Notes under the pieces: model-generated
Told to the model about the DNA's origin: nothing
The model's database searches: none
The model's input: the letters and a program-made list of their open reading frames with translations, nothing else
Program-made: the position numbers and the translations under genes
In this document: positions 57,472-64,000 of the stretch, one piece after another
Position numbering within the stretch: the stretch's first letter is position 1
How the letters are laid out: each line of letters starts with the position of its first letter
Assembly (NCBI RefSeq): GCF_025465995.1
Contig: NZ_JANLNY010000006.1
Span: forward strand, 1,116,001-1,180,000
Direction: 5' to 3'
DNA: 64,000 bases
Origin: Pseudomonas sp. 5P_3.1_Bac2
GTDB taxonomy: Bacteria; Pseudomonadota; Gammaproteobacteria; Pseudomonadales; Pseudomonadaceae

Positions 57472-58866
57472 CTAACTCACCCCATGCGCTTTAAGCCATT
57501 GCGGCAAATCGCGGTACTGCGCCGCCGGATGGCTGGCCGGTAAGCGCGGCCCGGCGCCAAACAACTTCTCGCGCAGGGTGCCAGGGGTGTATTCGGTTTT
57601 GTACACGCCACGCTTTTGCAGCTCCGGCACCAACAGTTCGACCACATCATGGAAGGTGTCGTGGGCCAAGGCATAGGTGAAGTTAAAACCGTCGACGTCA
57701 GTCTCCTCGACCCAAGCCTGCAGCTCATCTGCCACGGTTTGCGCGCTGCCGACTAGTAACGGACCAAAGCCACCAATGCCCACCCAATCGGCCAGTTCCT
57801 GCACCGTCCATTGCTTGTTCGGGTCCGCCGTGGAGAACGCCTCCACCGCCGATTGAATGGCGTTGGTGTGCAGATGCTTAAGCACCTGCTCGGGCTGATA
57901 TTGGCCAAAGTCGATGCCGGTCCAGCCGCTGATCAGCGCCAGCGCGCCGTCGTAACTGGCATAGGATTTCAGCTCACGCCATTTGGCCTGCGCCTTCACA
58001 TCGGTCTCATCGACTATCACCGTCTGCATATTGAAGATCAGCACCTTGCGCGGATCACGCCCGGCCAAAGCGGCGCGGCGGCGGATCTCGGCCACGGTTT
58101 TTTTCAGCACAACCTTCGACGGCGCGGCGACAAATACGCACTCGGCGTGACCGGCCGCAAAGTCCTTGCCGCGACTCGATGCCCCGGCCTGATACAGCAC
58201 CGGCGTGCGCTGCGGCGAGGGCTCGCACAGATGGATACCCGGCACCTGAAAATGTTGGCCCTGATGACGAATCTCATGGACCTTGCTCGGTTCGGTAAAC
58301 AGCCCCGTGGCGCGATTGCGCACCACCGCGTCATCCTGCCAACTGCCCTCGAATAGCTTGTACAGCACCTCCAGATATTCATCGGCGTAGTCGTAGCGCG
58401 CATCGTGATCGCTCAGGGCTTTCTGACCCAAGTTGCGCGCACCGCTGTCCAGATAGGAGGTGACGATATTCCAGCCAATCCGTCCCTTGGTCAGGTGATC
58501 CAGGGTCGACAGGCGCCGGGCGAAGGGATACGGATGCTCGAAGGTCAGTGAGGCCGTCAAGCCGAACCCCAGATGCTCAGTGACCAAGGCCATGGGCGTG
58601 ATCAGCGCCAGCGGATCATTCACCGGCACTTGGGTGGCATGACGCAGCGCCGCATCGGCATTGCCGTTAAACACGTCGTACAGGCCGATTACATCGGCGA
58701 TAAACACACCGTCGAACTTGCCGCGCTCCAGCAACTTGGCCAGATCGGTCCAGTACTCCAGATCCTTGTATTGCCACGAGCGATCACGGGGGTGACGCCA
58801 CAGGCCTGGGGACTGGTGGCCGACGCAGTTCATTTCAAAGGCATTAAAACGGATTTCACGGGACAT
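57472..58866 (-). CDS. NtaA/SnaA/DszA-family FMN-dependent monooxygenase
   Basis: 464 residues, luciferase-like fold of the NtaA group: start REIRFNAFEMNCVGHQSPGL, DVIGLYDVFNGNADAALRHA, TASLTFEHPYPFARRLSTLD, IGWNIVTSYLDSGARNLGQ and VLYQAGASSRGKDFAAGHAE. Members include nitrilotriacetate, dibenzothiophene sulfone (DszA) and dimethylsulfide (DmoA) monooxygenases. All need FMNH2 from a separate reductase. With DszC-like genes nearby, a desulfurisation role is plausible. A sigma-54-type promoter lies upstream. Confidence 0.8.
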   Translation of the reverse strand: MSREIRFNAFEMNCVGHQSPGLWRHPRDRSWQYKDLEYWTDLAKLLERGKFDGVFIADVIGLYDVFNGNADAALRHATQVPVNDPLALITPMALVTEHLGFGLTASLTFEHPYPFARRLSTLDHLTKGRIGWNIVTSYLDSGARNLGQKALSDHDARYDYADEYLEVLYKLFEGSWQDDAVVRNRATGLFTEPSKVHEIRHQGQHFQVPGIHLCEPSPQRTPVLYQAGASSRGKDFAAGHAECVFVAAPSKVVLKKTVAEIRRRAALAGRDPRKVLIFNMQTVIVDETDVKAQAKWRELKSYASYDGALALISGWTGIDFGQYQPEQVLKHLHTNAIQSAVEAFSTADPNKQWTVQELADWVGIGGFGPLLVGSAQTVADELQAWVEETDVDGFNFTYALAHDTFHDVVELLVPELQKRGVYKTEYTPGTLREKLFGAGPRLPASHPAAQYRDLPQWLKAHGVS

Positions 58867-58912
58867 GGCAGCTTCCTGAACAGCGACTGAGGCTTAGGGT
58901 AAGAGCCTGCAA

Positions 58913-58927
58913 ACACAATCCATGCCA
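58913..58927 (-). promoter_or_regulatory. Probable sigma-54-type promoter of the NtaA-like gene
   Basis: On the - strand TGGCATGGATTGTGT has GG at -24 but GT instead of GC at -12. The enhancer palindrome at 59010 is centred 92 bp upstream, the same distance as at the other four promoters, which supports the call. Confidence 0.6.
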
Positions 58928-59009
58928 TTAATTTTTTTCTTGTTAATCAAATACCTATAAAAATAAAAAGGGTTGCTCCTGCGTCGCCTTGGACACAGTG
59001 TTGGCCTGC

Positions 59010-59025
59010 TGTTGGTGAATCAACA
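59010..59025. promoter_or_regulatory. TGTTG-N6-CAACA enhancer site
   Basis: TGTTG-GTGAAT-CAACA between the NtaA-like gene and the czcA-like stop. A further TGTTG half-site lies 11 bases away at 58999. Centred 92 bp from the -24 element of the NtaA-like gene's promoter. Confidence 0.7.
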
Positions 59026-59062
59026 GCAAGGCGACCCCGGCCTGAGGTCACCTTGCAGCGCT

Positions 59063-62000
59063 TTAGGCTTCGCGGCGATAGACCCAGCGATACAGCGCCG
59101 GCAGCACCAGCAACGTCAGGGTGGTGGACGACAGAATGCCGCCAATCACCACCGTCGCCAGTGGCCGCTGTACCTCGGCGCCGGTGCCGGTGGCCAGGGC
59201 CATGGGCACAAAGCCCAAGGACGCCACCATGGCCGTCATCAGCACCGGGCGCAGGCGTTGCAACGCCCCTTGGTTAACCGCCTCGTGCAGCGCCATGCCG
59301 CCTTCGCGCAGGTTGCGGATAAACGAGATCATCACCAAGCCGTTGAGCACCGCCACCCCAGACAAGGCGATAAAGCCCACCCCAGCCGAGATCGACAAGG
59401 GAATATCGCGTAGCCACAAGGCCAGCACGCCGCCGGTTAAGGCGAAGGGAATCCCGGTGAACACCAGCAGGCCATCGCGCAGGTTGTTAAACATCATAAA
59501 CAGCAGCACAAAAACCATCAGCAAAGCTGCGGGCACCACGATTTGCAGGCGCTTGGCCGCCGATTGCAGCTGCTCAAACTGACCGCCCCACACGGTCCAG
59601 TAACCGGGCTCCAGCTTGATCTCACGGCTCAGCTTGGCTTCGGCCTCTTCAACAAAAGAGCCGATATCACGACCGCGCACGTTGGCGCTGACCACCACCA
59701 AGCGCTTGCCGTTTTCCCGACTCACTTGGTTAGGCCCCGGCGCCACGTCCAGGCTGGCCACATCGCTTAGGTTGATAAAGCCGATCTGGTTGGTCGTGGC
59801 GTTAGCCGGCACCGGAATCAACAGTCGGGCCAGGCCATCGACATCGCTGCGCACCTCATCGGCCAGGCGCACCACCATGTCAAAACGCCGATCCCCCTCA
59901 AACAAGGTACCGGCACTGCGCCCGCCAACGGCCACGGCGATGGTGTCCTGAATATCGGCGACGTTAAGGCCATAACGGGCAGCCACATCACGCTTGATAT
60001 TGATCGCCAGTACCGGCAACCCGGTGGTTTGCTCGACCTTCACTTCCGAGGCGCCGGCAATGCCCTTAAGCATCTGGGCGATTTGCCCGGCGCTGCGGTT
60101 CAGCACAGCCATGTCGTCACCAAACACCTTGACCGCCACGTCGCTACGCACCCCGGAAATCAGCTCGTTAAAGCGCAGCTGAATCGGCTGGGATATTTCA
60201 TAGCTGCTGCCCGGCACAAGCTCGGCGGCCTTCTGAATATCCGCCACTAACTGCTCGCGGGTTTTCTGCGGATCGGGCCACTGTGCACGCGGTTTCAGCA
60301 TCACATAGCTGTCGGAGATGTTCGGGGGCATCGGGTCGGAGGCAATCTCGGCGGTGCCGGTGCGGCCAAACATACGCAGCACCTCCGGCACCTGGGCCAG
60401 AATGGTGTGCTCAAGACGCTGTTGCAGCTCGACCGACTGGCTCAGGCTGGTGCCCGGCACGCGCAGAGCCTGCAAGGCAAAGTCGCCTTCACTTAAGCTC
60501 GGCACAAACTCGCTGCCCATGCGTGACGCCAACACCCCGCAGAGCAGCACCATGGTCGCCGCGCCAACAAACACCCACTTGCTGCGCTGCATGATCCACG
60601 TAAGCGTCGGCGCATAGACACGGCCGGCCCAGCGCATCAAGAAGTTCTCTTCTTCCTTGACCTTGCCGGATACAAACAGGGCGATGGCCGCCGGCACGAA
60701 GGTCACCGACAACAGCATGGCGCCCAGCAAGGCGATCACCACGGTAAAGGCCATAGGGTGGAACATTTTGCCCTCCACGCCGGTGAGGGCGAAGATGGGC
60801 AGGTACACCACCATGATGATCAACTGCCCGAAAATCAGTGCGCGGCGGGCTTCCTTAGAGGCGGCAAACACCTCATGCAAGCGCTCGCTGCGGGTCAGTT
60901 CGCGGCCATGCCTGGCTTGGGCGTGGGCCAGGCGGCGAATGGCGTTTTCGACGATCACCACGGCGCCGTCGACGATAATGCCGAAGTCCAGTGCGCCCAA
61001 GCTCATCAGGTTGGCACTGACCTTATTGCTGAACATGCCGGTAAAGGTAAACAGCATGGCCAAGGGAATCACCGCGGCGGTAATCAGCGCGGCGCGGATA
61101 TTGCCCAAGAATAAAAACAGAATAACGATCACCAGGATCGCGCCTTCAATCAGATTCCTTTTCACCGTGGCGATGGCTTTGTCGACCAGGTTCGTGCGGT
61201 CATACACGGTCACTGCCTTGACCCCCTCTGGCAGCGAGCGGTTGATCTGCTCCAGGCGCGCGGCCACTGCTTGCGACACCGTGCGGCTGTTTTCGCCGAT
61301 CAGCATAAACACCGTACCGAGCACCACTTCACGGCCATTTTCAGTGGCGGCGCCGGAGCGAATCTCGCGGCCAAATTGCACCTTGGCCACCTGACTGATG
61401 CGGATCGGCGCGCCATCGACATTGCTCACCACGATGTCGGCGATGTCCTGCAATGAGCTGACCTGCCCCGGCGCACGAATCAACAACTGCTCGCCGTTGC
61501 GCTCGATGTAGCCGGCGCCGACGTTGGCGTTGTTGCGCTGCAAGGCGTTGAGCAAATCGCTCAGGGTCAGCTTGTAGGCCGCCAGCAGCTTAGGCTCAGG
61601 CGCGACCTGAAACTCCTTGGCAAAACCGCCAATGCTATTGATCTCCGCCACCCCCGGCACGGTGCGCAATTGCGGTTTGATCACCCAGTCCTGAATCACC
61701 CGCAAGTCGGTGGGCGTATAGGCGCTGCCATCTTCCTTACGCGCGCCCTCCTCGGCCTCCACGGTCCACAGGAAGATTTCCCCCAGACCGGTGGAAATCG
61801 GCCCCATGGCGCTCTCCACTCCCTCGGGCAACTGCTCCTTGGCGCTTTGCAGGCGCTCGCTCACCAGTTGGCGGGCGAAGAACAGATCGGTGCCGTCTTT
61901 AAAAATCACCGTCACCTGGGACAGTCCCGAACGCGACAGCGAGCGGGTTTGCTGCAAATCAGGCAAGCCGGCCATGGCGGTTTCAATGGGAAAGGTCACC

Positions 62001-62191
62001 CGCTGCTCGGTTTCCAGCGGGGTGAAGCCCTTGGCGGCGGTGTTGATCTGCACCTGCACGTTGGTGATATCGGGCACCGCATCAATGGGCAGTTGCTGGT
62101 AGCTGGCCACGCCGACACCGGCCATCGCCAGTACCGCCAACAGCACTAGGAAACGCTGCTCAATGGCGAATTGGATAATGCGCTCAAACAT
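59063..62191 (-). CDS. czcA: HME-type RND metal efflux pump (CzcA-like)
   Basis: 1042 residues, full length. The N-terminal helix and periplasmic domain (VPDITNVQVQINTAAKGF, ETAMAGLPDLQQTRSLSRSG) are typical. TM4 carries ALDFGIIVDGAVVIVENAIR (about residue 395-415), the acidic pattern of proton- and metal-coupled CzcA/HME1-type pumps. The C-terminal half repeats the fold. It exports divalent cations such as Zn, Co or Cd with the CzcB and CzcC partners encoded upstream in the same operon. The exact metal is not certain. Confidence 0.85.
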   Translation of the reverse strand: MFERIIQFAIEQRFLVLLAVLAMAGVGVASYQQLPIDAVPDITNVQVQINTAAKGFTPLETEQRVTFPIETAMAGLPDLQQTRSLSRSGLSQVTVIFKDGTDLFFARQLVSERLQSAKEQLPEGVESAMGPISTGLGEIFLWTVEAEEGARKEDGSAYTPTDLRVIQDWVIKPQLRTVPGVAEINSIGGFAKEFQVAPEPKLLAAYKLTLSDLLNALQRNNANVGAGYIERNGEQLLIRAPGQVSSLQDIADIVVSNVDGAPIRISQVAKVQFGREIRSGAATENGREVVLGTVFMLIGENSRTVSQAVAARLEQINRSLPEGVKAVTVYDRTNLVDKAIATVKRNLIEGAILVIVILFLFLGNIRAALITAAVIPLAMLFTFTGMFSNKVSANLMSLGALDFGIIVDGAVVIVENAIRRLAHAQARHGRELTRSERLHEVFAASKEARRALIFGQLIIMVVYLPIFALTGVEGKMFHPMAFTVVIALLGAMLLSVTFVPAAIALFVSGKVKEEENFLMRWAGRVYAPTLTWIMQRSKWVFVGAATMVLLCGVLASRMGSEFVPSLSEGDFALQALRVPGTSLSQSVELQQRLEHTILAQVPEVLRMFGRTGTAEIASDPMPPNISDSYVMLKPRAQWPDPQKTREQLVADIQKAAELVPGSSYEISQPIQLRFNELISGVRSDVAVKVFGDDMAVLNRSAGQIAQMLKGIAGASEVKVEQTTGLPVLAINIKRDVAARYGLNVADIQDTIAVAVGGRSAGTLFEGDRRFDMVVRLADEVRSDVDGLARLLIPVPANATTNQIGFINLSDVASLDVAPGPNQVSRENGKRLVVVSANVRGRDIGSFVEEAEAKLSREIKLEPGYWTVWGGQFEQLQSAAKRLQIVVPAALLMVFVLLFMMFNNLRDGLLVFTGIPFALTGGVLALWLRDIPLSISAGVGFIALSGVAVLNGLVMISFIRNLREGGMALHEAVNQGALQRLRPVLMTAMVASLGFVPMALATGTGAEVQRPLATVVIGGILSSTTLTLLVLPALYRWVYRREA

Positions 62192-62213
62192 GGGAGTTAC
62201 TCGCTAGATTCGG

Positions 62214-63416
62214 TCAATGGGCGTGTTCAGCGCTGCCTTTGCCCAACTCGGACTTGAGGATAAAGCTGCCGCTGCTGGCCACCTGCTCGCCGGCTTTAAG
62301 CCCGCTGCTGACTTCCACCAGGCCCTCGCTGCTCTGCCCGATGGTCACGGGACGCAGCACAAAGCCTGTGGCACTGCGGACAAACACGCTGGGTTTGTCC
62401 TCGATGGTCTGGATCGCGCTGCCCGGCACGCTGACCACGGCTTGGCGGCTGTCGGTGAGCAAGCCGGCGCTGACAAATAAGCCGGGGCGCCACAGCCCCT
62501 GGGGGTTGTCGATGCTGACGCGGGCGATGGCACTGCGGGTCTGCTCACCGAGCAGGTTGCTCAGGTAGCTCACCTGGCCTTCGACCTGGGCCTTTAACTC
62601 TGGCGCGCTGATGCGTACCCGCTGGCCGATGCGCGCCTTGAGCAAGTCTTGCGGGGCCAAGTTAAAAGTCACCCACACGCGGCGCATGTCGGCCACGGTA
62701 AAGGCCGCGCTGGCTTCGCTCACCACTTCGCCAGGGACCAGATGCTTCTCCACCACGATGCCATCCAAGGGCGCGCGCAAGCTGTAGAGGTTGCCGCCCT
62801 TGCCGTCTTCAGCGGGGGAAATGGCCTGGCCTTTTTGCCGCGCATTAGCCAAGGCAATCTGCGCTTCCTGCAAGGTTTGCTGGGCGAGCAAGTAATCCTG
62901 CTCGGCGGAAATTCCCTCCTGCCACAGCTGCTTCTCTCGCACGAAGGTGGTCCGCGCCAGCTCAACCCGGCGGCCGGCGGCGGCCAGCTCACTGCGCAAC
63001 TCGGAAACTTGCTGGCTGGCCACGGTGGCCAGCACTTGTCCGGCTTTAACCGGCTGGCCCAACTCCACCTGCACCTGCGCCACAACCCCCGCGCTGGGTG
63101 GCAACACATGGGCCGTACGTTCTTCATCAAAGCGCACCTCACCGGGCAACGTGAGATAGCTATTGAGCTGCGCGCTTTGCGCCGTGGCGATGACAATACC
63201 GGCGCTGCGGATTTGCTCCTCGCTCAGCTCAATAACGCCCTCCTGCTCTGCCTCCTCAGCGGCTTCGGCTGCCCCTGCCAGAGCTGGCGCACCGTCGCGG
63301 TTGGCCAGTTGATGGCCTAACTCGGCCGCCGCCTGCTGGCTGAAATAAAACATCGCGCCGGCGGCAAACCCCACCAGCAGCGTCAGCAAAATGGTCAGGC
63401 TGTATTTCTTTTGCAT
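62214..63416 (-). CDS. czcB: Periplasmic adaptor of metal efflux pump (CzcB-like)
   Basis: 400 residues from the ATG at 63416 (GGGG upstream); the longer frame starts 15 codons earlier without a site. N-terminal membrane anchor (LTILLTLLVGFAAGAMFYF), then a lipoyl-like domain (VQVELGQPVKAGQVLATVAS), a helical hairpin (VELARTTFVREKQLWQEGI), barrel and C-terminal domains (VVSVPGSAIQTIEDKPSVFV). The tail KGSAEHAH may bind metal. It bridges CzcA and CzcC. Confidence 0.85.
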   Translation of the reverse strand: MQKKYSLTILLTLLVGFAAGAMFYFSQQAAAELGHQLANRDGAPALAGAAEAAEEAEQEGVIELSEEQIRSAGIVIATAQSAQLNSYLTLPGEVRFDEERTAHVLPPSAGVVAQVQVELGQPVKAGQVLATVASQQVSELRSELAAAGRRVELARTTFVREKQLWQEGISAEQDYLLAQQTLQEAQIALANARQKGQAISPAEDGKGGNLYSLRAPLDGIVVEKHLVPGEVVSEASAAFTVADMRRVWVTFNLAPQDLLKARIGQRVRISAPELKAQVEGQVSYLSNLLGEQTRSAIARVSIDNPQGLWRPGLFVSAGLLTDSRQAVVSVPGSAIQTIEDKPSVFVRSATGFVLRPVTIGQSSEGLVEVSSGLKAGEQVASSGSFILKSELGKGSAEHAH

Positions 63417-63470
63417 GTAAACCCCGAGACGAATAAGTAAGCGGCCCAACGGGCCATGCACAGCAGTTGC

Positions 63471-64000
63471 CTAGCCCGCACTCAGATCGCCGTAAATGCG
63501 CGCCAAGCGCACCCAGGCATCCAGCGCATCGGCCAGGGCTTGCAGGTAGCGGGTGCGGATGTCGATCAGGCTGCGCTGGGCATCCAGCACCTCGATAAAA
63601 CCGAACTTGCCCAGCTGGAAGCCACGCGTGGTGTTGTCCAGCGCGGCGCTGGCGTTGTTCAGCATCTGCCGCTCAAAACTGGCAATCGAGGCTTGCGCTA
63701 CGCGCCACTGACTGCTGGCTTGCAGCACATCGGCGCGCAGGCGTTGCTCGGTGGCGTTACGCAGATCGCGGGCTTGATCAGCGCGATAACTGGCGGCGAG
63801 AACATTGCCTTGGTTACGGTCAAACAACGGCAAAGGCATCGACAGACCCAGCAGGTTGACGCGCTGGCGATCAACTTGGCTGTACTGACTGCCGATGCTG
63901 ACGGTCAGGTTGGGAATGCGCTCGCTGCGTTGCACGGCCAGGGACGCGTCCTGCTGCTGGATTTGCATCTCGGCCAGACGCATCTGCGTGGCGCCGGGTA
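63471..64000 (-). CDS. czcC: Outer membrane factor of metal efflux system (CzcC-like), 5' end beyond window
   Basis: Only the C-terminal about 176 residues are in the window; the frame is open to the last base. TolC-family helices: LAEMQIQQQDASLAVQRSER, LTVSIGSQYSQVD, SMPLPLFDRNQGN and a helical end (RYLQALADALDAWVRLARIY). The MPLPLFDRNQG motif is characteristic of CzcC-type channels. It is the first gene of the czcCBA-like operon, 54 bases before czcB. Confidence 0.85.
   Translation of the reverse strand, partial: PGATQMRLAEMQIQQQDASLAVQRSERIPNLTVSIGSQYSQVDRQRVNLLGLSMPLPLFDRNQGNVLAASYRADQARDLRNATEQRLRADVLQASSQWRVAQASIASFERQMLNNASAALDNTTRGFQLGKFGFIEVLDAQRSLIDIRTRYLQALADALDAWVRLARIYGDLSAG

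Overview
The window looks like a Pseudomonas-type gammaproteobacterial chromosome. Evidence: a tRNA-Val(GAC) with typical gammaproteobacterial sequence, Pseudomonas-style sulfone/sulfonate (sfn/msu) genes, a CzcCBA-type metal efflux operon, and phage genes of families common in Pseudomonas (DUF1654, NinG, ERF, S24 repressor). About 70% of it (1 to about 45,088) is one prophage whose left end lies outside the window. The remaining 19 kb is host DNA.

Prophage layout. The integrase (43845-44987) ends about 100 bp from the 3' end of tRNA-Val, so that tRNA end is the likely attachment site. Early rightward genes (38437-43843, + strand) include small proteins, an ERF annealing protein, a YqaJ-type exonuclease, SSB and a probable excisionase. 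The immunity region at 35.1-38.2 kb has a Cro-like gene, an S24 repressor, three operators between them and two more of the same sequence 2.8 kb away, arranged like lambda OR and OL. Between the two operator clusters sits a two-gene unit: a minimal nucleotidyltransferase plus a partner of unknown function. The leftward early arm (34.8-30.4 kb, - strand) carries an O-like initiator with iteron-like repeats inside the gene, a DnaC-like loader, NinI phosphatase, NinG and antiterminator Q. Lysis genes follow (holin, endolysin, Rz/Rz1), interrupted by accessory genes on both strands including HicAB. Then come terminase, portal, scaffold, capsid, adaptor, tail-spike/fibre and internal virion genes down to 3.3 kb. 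No tape-measure, sheath or tube gene is visible, which fits a short-tailed (podovirus-like) virion. The left end has an Xre/ImmA pair, an uncharacterised gene and a umuC remnant.

Host region. After a PuuB-like oxidoreductase and a lipoprotein comes a sulfur-scavenging cluster (47.8-58.9 kb): two FMN reductases, three SfnB/DszC-type flavoproteins, SfnR (sigma-54 activator), MsuD/SsuD, SfnG, an NtaA/DszA-type monooxygenase and an OmpW porin. Five sigma-54-type promoters serve it. Each has a TGTTG-N6-CAACA palindrome centred 91-94 bp from its -24 element, which I infer to be the SfnR enhancer. The window ends in a CzcA/CzcB/CzcC-type efflux operon, with czcC cut by the window edge.
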